Source: Acidimicrobiia bacterium
Lineage (GTDB): Bacteria > Actinomycetota > Acidimicrobiia > Acidimicrobiales > Ilumatobacteraceae
NCBI GenBank assembly: GCA_009923785.1
Contig: RFSV01000008.1
Coordinates: 1-44,704, forward strand
Reading direction: 5' to 3'
Length of the DNA stretch: 44,704 bases
Shown: positions 39,132-44,704 of the stretch, piece by piece
Layout: each line of letters begins with the position of its first letter
Position numbering within the stretch: position 1 is the stretch's first letter
The notes under the pieces: model-generated
Databases searched by the model: none
The model's input: only the letters and a program-made list of their open reading frames with translations
Told to the model about the DNA's origin: nothing
Made by a program: the position numbers and the translations under genes

Positions 39132-39808
39132 CAGATGAATCCCTTGTGGCCGAGCGACATGACGTCCATCAGGGCCGCAACGGCGACGTGCAGACCGACC
39201 CCCCACCACACGCTCTTCGTTCGGTACGCGAGAGTTCCCATGACGATTCCGCCCACGATCGAGGCCAGTGCCTCCGTCGGAGGTTTGACGAAGTGGATCA
39301 TCAGATACGGAATCGTGGCGACCAGAATCGAGAGACGGCCGATCTTCGGCGCGAGACCGAGCACCAAGTAACCGCGGAAGAAAGTTTCGATCGCCACGAA
39401 CTGCGCGACGTACAGCGGCCACCAAATCGACAGATCGCGCCAGACTCCCGATTGACCCGGATAGATCTCGTACAGCGGATAGCGATCTTGGAATTCGGCC
39501 GTCGTACTGGCGACGATCACGAATGGTGCGGCGATCACGAAGAGAGCGGCGTACTTCTTCCAATCATGAGACGTTCCTCGAACTCGCCAACCGATATCGG
39601 CCGGCTTCATCCCGAGCACCAGCACCGCCGCCATGGGCAGAACGAGATAGAAGACGATCTGTGAACCGGCCCACCACGACATCTCCGTGAGTCGTGACCA
39701 GTCGTCGGAGCGCCAGTTGAACGCGAACCTGCCACCCCACAAACTGACGAGTGCTATGGCAATGACGACGATCGTTCGACGATCGAGATCGTCGGTCGTC
39801 TGAGTCAC
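39128..39808 (-). CDS. CPBP family intramembrane metalloprotease (Abi/CAAX type)
   Basis: A 226-aa integral membrane protease of the CAAX-prenyl-protease-2-like (Abi) family. Motif 1 is E141-x-x-x-R145 in IETFFRGYLV (one of the usual two glutamates is Ile). Motif 2 His172 is in YLMIHFVKPP, and a later His207 in GVGLHVAV. Six or so hydrophobic segments. Functions in the family include bacteriocin immunity and membrane-protein processing. GTG 39808 overlaps the Bax-inhibitor gene stop (GTGA, 39805-39808). It is the middle of three overlapping genes. Confidence 0.87.
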   Translation of the reverse strand: MTQTTDDLDRRTIVVIAIALVSLWGGRFAFNWRSDDWSRLTEMSWWAGSQIVFYLVLPMAAVLVLGMKPADIGWRVRGTSHDWKKYAALFVIAAPFVIVASTTAEFQDRYPLYEIYPGQSGVWRDLSIWWPLYVAQFVAIETFFRGYLVLGLAPKIGRLSILVATIPYLMIHFVKPPTEALASIVGGIVMGTLAYRTKSVWWGVGLHVAVAALMDVMSLGHKGFIW

Positions 39809-40635
39809 CGCTCGCGCAATTTGGCGAGAAGTCGCAGGATCTCGAGATAGAGCCATACCACCGTGACCACGAGACCGAAAGCGGCGAACCACTCGACGGC
39901 CTTGGGCATTCCCTGCTTCGACCCGCGTTCGATGAAGTCGAAGTCGAGTGCCAGGTTGAAAGCGGCCAGAGCAGCCACCAGAACACTGAATCCGATACCG
40001 AAGGCACTCGTGGAGGTGATGAACGGAGGCGTAGCACCGAAGAGGGACATCAAGAGCGAGATGCCGTAGAACACCATGATGCCGAGCGTCGCTCCGACAA
40101 CGGTGCGTCGAAAACGATCGGTGACCTTGATGATGCGCAGTCCGTACAACGCCAGCATGCCGGCGAACACGGCGACAGTGACACCGGCCGCCTGGACGAC
40201 GATTCCGTCGTAATAGGTCTCGTAGGCGCGGCTGATCGCTCCGACGAACAAACCTTGAGCAATGGCGTAGATCGGGGCCAGAACCCGCGCCCACATCGGT
40301 TTGAACGCCAAGGTGATAGCGAGTGCGAAACCGACGAACACACCGAGAATCGCAAAGGTGGGGAACGAGTACACCTCGCCCTCGGGAGCGTCGACTCCCG
40401 TCCAGCCGACCACCGCTCCGGCGAGGAGCAAAATGAAGAGAACCGCCGTAGCCGACACCGTTCCGCCCACGGTCATGACGCCTGAGGCAGGTGTCCACGG
40501 ACTCACCGGACCATCGTCGACCGGTCGACGAGAACCCTGAGTAGGAGCCGACCAATCCGTCTGAGCAGGAGCCCCCCATCCGGCCTCGTTGGCGGCCTTT
40601 TCGAGTTGCTTGTCATTTAGCACTGGATTCGCCAT
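39805..40635 (-). CDS. Bax inhibitor-1/YccA family membrane protein
   Basis: A 276-aa BI-1 family protein with seven transmembrane segments after a soluble Asn/Gln/Thr-rich N-terminus (residues 1-55). The core has APIYAIAQGLFVGAISRAYE and VNxG-free actinobacterial variants, with FNLALDFDFIERGSK and the acidic pair near the C-terminus that forms the pH-sensing aspartyl dyad of the family. Members leak calcium or modulate membrane protease activity (YccA restrains FtsH). The start ATG 40635 has AAAGGAG 6 nt upstream. It is the first gene of the three-gene membrane cluster. Confidence 0.9.
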   Translation of the reverse strand: MANPVLNDKQLEKAANEAGWGAPAQTDWSAPTQGSRRPVDDGPVSPWTPASGVMTVGGTVSATAVLFILLLAGAVVGWTGVDAPEGEVYSFPTFAILGVFVGFALAITLAFKPMWARVLAPIYAIAQGLFVGAISRAYETYYDGIVVQAAGVTVAVFAGMLALYGLRIIKVTDRFRRTVVGATLGIMVFYGISLLMSLFGATPPFITSTSAFGIGFSVLVAALAAFNLALDFDFIERGSKQGMPKAVEWFAAFGLVVTVVWLYLEILRLLAKLRER

Positions 40636-40662
40636 TGCGTTCTCCTTTGCACGTTTGTGAAA

Positions 40663-40668
40663 ACACTA
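40663..40668 (-). promoter_or_regulatory. Possible -10 box (TAGTGT) for the BI-1 cluster
   Basis: Minus-strand TAGTGT lies 27 nt before ATG 40635, leaving room for a short leader with the AAAGGAG ribosome site. There is no clear -35. Confidence 0.35.
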
Positions 40669-40690
40669 CTTGACGAATTTCGTTCTCGGG

Positions 40691-40718
40691 TTGCGGTTCG
40701 CGAGAGCGTCGGTAGCGT
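40691..40718 (+). promoter_or_regulatory. Possible promoter of the sigma factor gene (TTGCGG-N16-TAGCGT)
   Basis: TTGCGG (40691-40696) and TAGCGT (40713-40718) are 16 nt apart, about 100 bp before GTG 40817. The rest of the 180-bp gap holds no recognised element. Confidence 0.4.
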
Positions 40719-40816
40719 TCCCGCCATTCGCCGGGGGATGGCGTGGCAAACCATTCAGCGGTGTTTTCGGGCAACCGAGAAGTGAGCAACTTCTTGCAGT
40801 GAAGCGAGGGTGACAG

Positions 40817-41758
40817 GTGGCCAAAGACCGAGCTGATCGCGACGAGGAAGATCTCGTCCGGCTGTATCTCTCCGACATCGGGCAGTACACACTGCTGACG
40901 AAAGATGACGAAGTCCGCCTCGCCAAACAGATCGAAGCCGGCAAGGCGGCGCGTGAAGAACTCGATGCCAACGGCGGCAAGGGTCTCACTCCGGCGAAGA
41001 AGCGTGAACTCCGCAATCTGGCACGAGACGGTGACGTCGCCGAGCGTCAGTTCGTTCAGTCGAACCTCCGACTCGTGGTGTCGATCGCCAAGAAGTACCA
41101 AGCCTCGGGTCTCCCTCTCCTCGATCTCATCCAGGAAGGAAACCTGGGTCTCATGCACGCCGTCGAGAAATTCGACTGGCGCAAGGGCTTCAAATTCTCG
41201 ACCTACGCCACGTGGTGGATCCGTCAGGCGATCACTCGCGGCATCGCCAACACCGGTCGTACCATTCGTCTGCCAGTGCATGCCGGCGACACACTTGCTC
41301 GCCTGCAGAAGGCGCGGTCTCGCCTCGAGCTGAAGTTCGGCCGTCAGCCCACTCTTCGTGAACTCGCCGAAGAAGTCGAGATGCCTGAAGACAAGGTGAC
41401 CGAGGCCCTACGTTTCGCCGCCGAACCTCTCTCCCTCAGTGAGCCGCTCCGAGAAGATGGTGACGCCGAACTCGGAGACGTGGTGGAAGATCGCTCAGCC
41501 GAGAGTCCCTTCGAAGTGGCGGCCACCGCCCTGCTGCCCGAAGAGATACAGCGTCTGCTCGCTCCGCTCGACGAGCGCGAGCGTGAGATCCTGAAGTTGC
41601 GCTTCGGTCTCGATCGTGGTGAACCCCGCACTCTCGAAGAGGTGGGCGAGCACTTCAACCTCACTCGTGAGCGCATTCGCCAGATCGAGGCACGTGCGAT
41701 GTCGAAGTTGCGTCACCCGTCGTCCGACACCGGTGCCCGCGACCTTCTCGCCGTCTGA
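40817..41758 (+). CDS. RNA polymerase sigma-70 factor, primary (group 1/2) type
   Basis: A 313-aa RpoD/SigB-like sigma factor. Region 1.2 is LVRLYLSDIGQYTLLTKDDEV. Region 2 has RLVVSIAKKYQASGLPLLDLIQEGN and the -10 recognition block FKFSTYATWWIRQAI. Region 3 follows at about 165-240, and region 4 ends with ERIRQIEARAMSKLRHP. The long acidic region 1.1 of housekeeping factors is absent. It could be the principal sigma factor of this lineage or a principal-like alternative. The start GTG 40817 has GAGG 9 nt upstream. The TANNNT boxes in this window would suit such a factor. Confidence 0.93.
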   Translation: MAKDRADRDEEDLVRLYLSDIGQYTLLTKDDEVRLAKQIEAGKAAREELDANGGKGLTPAKKRELRNLARDGDVAERQFVQSNLRLVVSIAKKYQASGLPLLDLIQEGNLGLMHAVEKFDWRKGFKFSTYATWWIRQAITRGIANTGRTIRLPVHAGDTLARLQKARSRLELKFGRQPTLRELAEEVEMPEDKVTEALRFAAEPLSLSEPLREDGDAELGDVVEDRSAESPFEVAATALLPEEIQRLLAPLDEREREILKLRFGLDRGEPRTLEEVGEHFNLTRERIRQIEARAMSKLRHPSSDTGARDLLAV

Positions 41759-41771
41759 TCCGTCGCTGCGC
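41757..41771. repeat. 15-bp direct repeat, copy 1
   Basis: GATCCGTCGCTGCGC at the sigma gene stop (TGA is within the overlapping bases). An identical copy is at 41802-41816, 45 bp on. It may reflect a short tandem duplication. Confidence 0.7.
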
Positions 41772-41781
41772 ACTGTTTGAT

Positions 41782-41803
41782 GCGTTGGCGGAGGTGGACG
41801 GGA
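41782..41803. repeat. 22-bp direct repeat of the tRNA-Sec 3' end, copy 1 (outside the tRNA)
   Basis: Identical over 22 bp to 41853-41874, which covers the CCA-encoding end and acceptor/T-stem of tRNA-Sec. The copies are 71 bp apart. Confidence 0.75.
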
Positions 41804-41816
41804 TCCGTCGCTGCGC
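41802..41816. repeat. 15-bp direct repeat, copy 2
   Basis: Identical to 41757-41771. It abuts the end of the 22-bp repeat copy 1. Confidence 0.7.
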
Positions 41817-41841
41817 TCCTCCCGATTCGCCAGCACGCATG

Positions 41842-41858
41842 CAACGCCTGCGGCGTTG
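41842..41858 (-). terminator. Hairpin just after tRNA-Sec
   Basis: On the minus strand CAACGCC-GCA-GGCGTTG forms a 7-bp stem with a 3-nt loop starting at the CCA end. There is no T run. It could be a terminator or processing signal. Confidence 0.4.
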
Positions 41859-41874
41859 GCGGAGGTGGACGGGA
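41853..41874. repeat. 22-bp direct repeat, copy 2 (inside the tRNA-Sec 3' end)
   Basis: The tRNA-internal copy of the repeat at 41782-41803. It covers the CCA, discriminator, acceptor 3' strand and part of the T arm. Confidence 0.75.
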
Positions 41875-41952
41875 ATCGAACCCGCCGAACGGGGATCACC
41901 CGTTCCAACCGCTTTGAAGGCGGCGGAGTCCACCAGGCACTCGGACACCTCC
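41857..41952 (-). tRNA. selC: tRNA-Sec (anticodon TCA, selenocysteine)
   Basis: A 96-nt tRNA including the encoded CCA. The anticodon loop CTTCAAA gives TCA, which reads UGA. The T loop TTCGATT is flanked by a 5-bp stem. A long variable arm pairs 7 bp (GAACGGG/CCCGTTC with a 5-nt loop). The acceptor stem GGAGGTG/CACCTCC continues to an eighth position, where T faces C. The D arm lacks the normal A14/box A pattern. A long variable arm, TCA anticodon and G discriminator fit selC; tRNA-Ser would need TGA. It implies selenoproteins and SelA, SelB, SelD elsewhere, none in this window. Confidence 0.85.
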
Positions 41953-41979
41953 GACTCCGAGGGTAACGGGAACCACCGC

Positions 41980-41985
41980 TAGCCT
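41980..41985 (+). promoter_or_regulatory. Putative -10 box (TAGCCT) of the 24-aa peptide gene
   Basis: TAGCCT, 7 nt, then ATG 41993. It matches the lysC, asd and C26 boxes exactly and supports this tiny gene being expressed. Confidence 0.55.
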
Positions 41986-41992
41986 CACCCAC

Positions 41993-42067
41993 ATGAAGAA
42001 ACTCCTTCTTCTCGTCGCCGTCGTGGGCCTCGTGGCCGCGGCTGCGAAGAAGCTTCAGTCGGCCTGA
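41993..42067 (+). CDS. 24-aa single-helix membrane peptide
   Basis: The peptide starts MKKLLLLVAVVGLV, has an Ala-rich middle, and ends AKKLQSA. It is one hydrophobic helix with lysines at each end. It recalls the N-terminus of the actinobacterial DLW-39 small membrane proteins but lacks the DLW tail. A TAGCCT box precedes it by 7 nt with no Shine-Dalgarno, which is the main reason to call it. It lies between tRNA-Sec and the Tad operon. The function is unknown. Confidence 0.5.
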   Translation: MKKLLLLVAVVGLVAAAAKKLQSA

Positions 42068-42142
42068 CCTCCGTCCGGTCAAACGCATCGCCACACTCAC
42101 TGCCGTTCGACTTCCCGCGTCCGCTCGAACGCGAGGTGTGTC

Positions 42143-42799
42143 ATGTTTGCCGTTCTCTCATCCGTCAAGGGAGGAGTGGGCACGTCGGTCACGAGCGCAG
42201 CGCTCGCCCTCCTCGCTTCCCGTGATTTCTCTCGCCCGACGTATCTCGTCGACCTGGCCGGGGATCAATCGGCCATCAACGGGTTGTCCGACGCCCACGA
42301 TGGTCTCGACGCCTGGCTGACATCGCCAGATCGTCGACTCACCGATCTCACCGTCGACATCACACCACAACTTCGGCTCGTTCCCTCCGGATCGATGTCT
42401 CGGTGCGACCTTCCTGACCTGGACGGTCTCACACTCGCTCTCGACGAGTTGCGAGCCCACGCGCACATCGTGATCGATGCCGGCTGCCTCGACACCACGA
42501 AAGCGTTCGAGTCACTCGGTCCCCGACGACTGCTCGTCATTCGTCCGTGTTACGTCGCATTGAGGGCCGCGGTAGCCGAATCCACTCGATGGGACGGTGT
42601 CATCGTCGTCCGGCCACCCGATCGAGTTCTCACCACCCGAGACGTCGTCAACGTCTGCGGTCTTCCGTTGGTCGCCGACATCCCCATGACTGCGGACATC
42701 AGTCGAGCCGTCGATGCCGGAGTCTTGCCGTCTCGTCTCCCCGCGGCCCTCGATCGGTCACTGCGTCCAGTCGTCGGCGAACTCGTCGTTCGTTCATGA
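42143..42799 (+). CDS. TadZ/CpaE-like ParA-family ATPase
   Basis: A 218-aa P-loop protein with a deviant Walker A, KGGVGTS (residues 9-15), and VIDAGCLDTT where a Walker B would lie. It resembles the C-terminal ATPase half of CpaE/TadZ (Rv3660c in Mycobacterium) without the receiver-like N-terminal domain. It would position or regulate Tad/Flp pilus assembly. The start ATG 42143 has GAGGTG 4 nt upstream. It is the first of four genes joined by ATGA overlaps. Confidence 0.83.
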   Translation: MFAVLSSVKGGVGTSVTSAALALLASRDFSRPTYLVDLAGDQSAINGLSDAHDGLDAWLTSPDRRLTDLTVDITPQLRLVPSGSMSRCDLPDLDGLTLALDELRAHAHIVIDAGCLDTTKAFESLGPRRLLVIRPCYVALRAAVAESTRWDGVIVVRPPDRVLTTRDVVNVCGLPLVADIPMTADISRAVDAGVLPSRLPAALDRSLRPVVGELVVRS

Positions 42800-43671
42800 C
42801 CTCGATCGAAGGCCTTCGTCGACTCCTCGACGATCCTGACGTCACCGACGTACTCGTGAATCATGGAACCGAACTGTGGTCGGATCGTCACGGTTCTCTC
42901 CAACGAGTCGGATCACTTTCGCCTGGTGAGATCGATGTCGAGTTGGAGCGAATCCTCGCTCCGATCGGCCGACGTCTCGATCGCATCCATCCGATGGTCG
43001 ATGCCCGGCTGGCCGACGGAACACGTGTGTCGGCCGTCGTCGCACCGATTGCCGTACATGGAACATGTGCCGCTTTCCGCCTACTTCGTCATCGACGTTT
43101 CTCCTTGGCCGACTTTTCGTCGGAGGTGATGTCGTGCGACGAACTTCTCGCTCTCGTCCACGAACGTCGCAACGTTCTGGTGAGTGGAGCCACAGGAAGT
43201 GGAAAGACGAGCCTGCTCGGCGCACTGGTGTCAGCCGTTCCACCTGACGAACGCGTGGTGATTCTCGAGGACGTGCACGAGATCGTCACCACTCACCCCC
43301 ATCTCGTTCGACTGGAGACGCGACTGCCCACTGCTGATCACCGGGCCGGGTTCGATCTCGACGACCTACTGCGGGCTTCGCTGCGTCTGCGACCCGATCG
43401 ACTGGTGGTCGGCGAGGTACGCGGCGCTGAGGCCGTCACCCTGGTGAATGCACTCAACACCGGGCACCTGGGTTCACTCTCCACAATCCACGCCAACAAC
43501 GCGCACGACGCGTTGGGTCGTCTTTGCCTTCTTCTCCACCGCTCGTTACATGCAGTCGATGCGCGGACGATCGAGGCCATGGTTCGCTCGGCTGTTCAGG
43601 TGGTGGTCCATCTCGGACGCAACTCGGATGGACGTCGACGGGTCGAGCAGGTTCTGCGACTTCCACGATGA
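42796..43671 (+). CDS. tadA: TadA/CpaF-family secretion ATPase
   Basis: A 291-aa type II/IV secretion ATPase that powers Flp pilus assembly. Walker A SGATGSGKTS is at about 130-139. VVILEDVHEI, the Asp box, LRLRPDRLVVGEVRGAEA (Walker B) and STIHANNAHDALGRL (His box) are all present, so it should be active. It is shorter than CpaF (about 350-450) through loss of the N-terminal domain. ATG 42796 overlaps the TadZ stop (ATGA). Confidence 0.92.
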   Translation: MTSIEGLRRLLDDPDVTDVLVNHGTELWSDRHGSLQRVGSLSPGEIDVELERILAPIGRRLDRIHPMVDARLADGTRVSAVVAPIAVHGTCAAFRLLRHRRFSLADFSSEVMSCDELLALVHERRNVLVSGATGSGKTSLLGALVSAVPPDERVVILEDVHEIVTTHPHLVRLETRLPTADHRAGFDLDDLLRASLRLRPDRLVVGEVRGAEAVTLVNALNTGHLGSLSTIHANNAHDALGRLCLLLHRSLHAVDARTIEAMVRSAVQVVVHLGRNSDGRRRVEQVLRLPR

Positions 43672-44243
43672 ACCCCCATCGTCGAGTTCGGCGACTCGGG
43701 CGACCCGACCGAACTCTCGATTGCCTCGAGGTCGCCGAGGAAGTGAGTCGGTGTCTCCGATCCGGCACCACACTCCTCGAAGCACTTCGCTCCTCGGCAC
43801 GCAGCCACCCCCATTCGTGGTTGGGAGACGTGATGGCGAACGTTCGACACGGTGAGTCACTCGCGGCAAGTCTCGAACGTCGACTCGATAGGGAGTCGAG
43901 TCGACGTCGACCTGATGGGGATCGAATCTTGACGCTCCGGGTCCTCTACCTGGCCGCCCGGGTCGGTGGTGAACCCAGTCGGCACGTCGACACTCTCGCC
44001 GACACTCTGCGAGCTCGACGTGACTCACGAGCCGACCGACTGACTCAGGCGAGCACGGCCTTGGCGTCCATCCGCCTTCTCACTTGGTTGCCGATCGTAT
44101 GTGCCGTGTGGATGATCGCCGACGACCCCGATGTTCGATATGTGCTCCTGGCCACACCAATCGGGTGGACCTGCATCTTCCTTGGAGTGGCATTCAATGT
44201 GACAGGACGTCGATGGACCGCCCGACTGGTGGTTCGAGCATGA
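43668..44243 (+). CDS. tadB: TadB-like inner-membrane platform protein (type II secretion F domain)
   Basis: A 191-aa protein with a T2SSF domain: LDCLEVAEEVSRCLRSGTTLLEAL, a GESLAASLERR loop and LYLAARVGGEPSRHVDTLADTLRARR. Two C-terminal transmembrane segments follow (about 140-185). Family members are usually about 270-320 aa with an N-terminal helix pair that is missing here. ATG 43668 overlaps the TadA stop (ATGA). Confidence 0.85.
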   Translation: MNPHRRVRRLGRPDRTLDCLEVAEEVSRCLRSGTTLLEALRSSARSHPHSWLGDVMANVRHGESLAASLERRLDRESSRRRPDGDRILTLRVLYLAARVGGEPSRHVDTLADTLRARRDSRADRLTQASTALASIRLLTWLPIVCAVWMIADDPDVRYVLLATPIGWTCIFLGVAFNVTGRRWTARLVVRA

Positions 44244-44704
44244 TCATCGTCCTTCCCGTCTTCGTTGTACTCGGCACGATTCTCCGTCGACGCCGATGCC
44301 GTCGTCGTCGACATATGCAGTTGGACCGACTTCTTCCCGATGCCATCGACATGATTGCTGCGACGTTGCGCGCCGGCTATTCCCCCACCGATGCTCTCGT
44401 CCTGTCGACCTCCCATATGGATCCTGCCCTTCGACCCTCATTCGAGGCAGCGGTTCGAGAACTGAACGACGGTGGCCGATTCCGAGATGCGCTCGACGCA
44501 CTGAAATCGTCGCTTGGGTCCCGCGTGCAACCACTCGTCGATGCCCTCGACGCAGGCCACCGTCTCGGCGTACCGCTCGACGATGTCGTGGACCGACTGT
44601 CACACGACGCTCATGCCGTTCGTCGACGCCAACTCGAGAGTTCCTCGAAAGAACTGGCCATCGAGTTGTCGCTGCCCCTCGTCGTGTGCGTTCTTCCCTC
44701 GTTC
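44240..44704 (+). CDS. tadC: TadC-like type II secretion F-domain protein (3' end beyond window)
   Basis: The first 155 codons of a second T2SSF platform protein. A short hydrophobic N-terminus (IIVLPVFVVLG) is followed by an Arg-rich stretch. The F domain has LLPDAIDMIAATLRAGYSPTDAL and LDAGHRLGVPLDDVVDRLSHD, and a hydrophobic segment begins at ELSLPLVVCVLPS. ATG 44240 overlaps the TadB stop (ATGA). The frame is open to the window end, so a Flp pilin and TadE-like genes are expected beyond it. Confidence 0.85.
   Translation, partial: MIIVLPVFVVLGTILRRRRCRRRRHMQLDRLLPDAIDMIAATLRAGYSPTDALVLSTSHMDPALRPSFEAAVRELNDGGRFRDALDALKSSLGSRVQPLVDALDAGHRLGVPLDDVVDRLSHDAHAVRRRQLESSSKELAIELSLPLVVCVLPSF

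Noticed and set aside
39128-40579. Long minus-strand frame extending the CPBP protease upstream through the BI-1 gene
   Set aside because: The first part is the BI-1 gene in another frame. The true start is GTG 39808, in a GTGA overlap.
41857-41952. tRNA-Ser(TGA) on the plus strand
   Set aside because: The plus strand has a TGA in a matching loop, but the T-arm and CCA are correctly placed only on the minus strand.

Overview
The window is a gene-dense stretch of a high-GC actinobacterial chromosome, probably class Acidimicrobiia (Ilumatobacter-like). That placement is inferred from codon bias, frequent GTG/TTG starts, an actinobacterial-type Tad locus, a DUF2510 protein, an MpaB/DUF2236 oxygenase, a GH2 LacZ, and many start codons 6-9 nt after a TANNNT box. 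No 16S, phage, transposase or CRISPR is present. About 47 protein genes, one tRNA and no gap above 200 bp were found.

Layout: 1-3891 (minus) gpmA, asd, a methyltransferase and lysC, the entry to lysine/threonine/methionine synthesis. 3923-4783 (plus) membrane-anchored cyclophilin. 4808-6516 (minus) a Gfo/Idh oxidoreductase and an S51-like protein without its nucleophile. 6636-10227 (plus) 3-hydroxybutyryl-CoA dehydrogenase, aat and an ethylmalonyl-CoA-mutase-type B12 enzyme, in one tight run. 10231-17411 (minus) an Fe/2OG-type oxygenase, LysM lipoprotein, polyprenyl synthase, xseB/xseA, M14 peptidase, MazG-like hydrolase, and a TlpA-like/DsbB-like thiol-redox pair. 17451-22724 (plus) a rhodanese/ABC-permease fusion with its ATPase, a DUF4177/DUF2510-like protein and an MBL-Rieske fusion. 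22660-28193 (minus) beta-galactosidase, L,D-transpeptidase, a prolyl-hydroxylase-like enzyme and GluQ-RS. 28249-29470 (plus) two adjacent HNH nucleases, one anchored outside the cell. 29481-33702 (minus) haloalkane dehalogenase, MBL hydrolase, R. etli-type asparaginase, AI-2E exporter. 33762-34691 (plus) MpaB oxygenase. 34702-37225 (minus) C26 amidotransferase, YcaQ-like glycosylase, cytosolic cyclophilin. 37263-38416 (plus) a zinc-less DksA-like small protein and epoxide hydrolase. 38379-40635 (minus) three overlapping genes: HExxH membrane protein, CPBP protease, Bax-inhibitor-1 family. 40817-41758 (plus) primary-type sigma factor. 41857-41952 (minus) tRNA-Sec. 41993-44704 (plus) a 24-aa membrane peptide and a compact Tad/Flp assembly operon that runs off the window.

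The most notable signals are: a recurrent TAGCCT/TANNNT box just before start codons, which suggests widespread leaderless transcription and includes a 13-bp palindrome serving lysC and the cyclophilin gene at once; a selenocysteine tRNA with a duplicated 3' end beside it; and two unusual fusions, rhodanese-ABC permease and MBL-Rieske.
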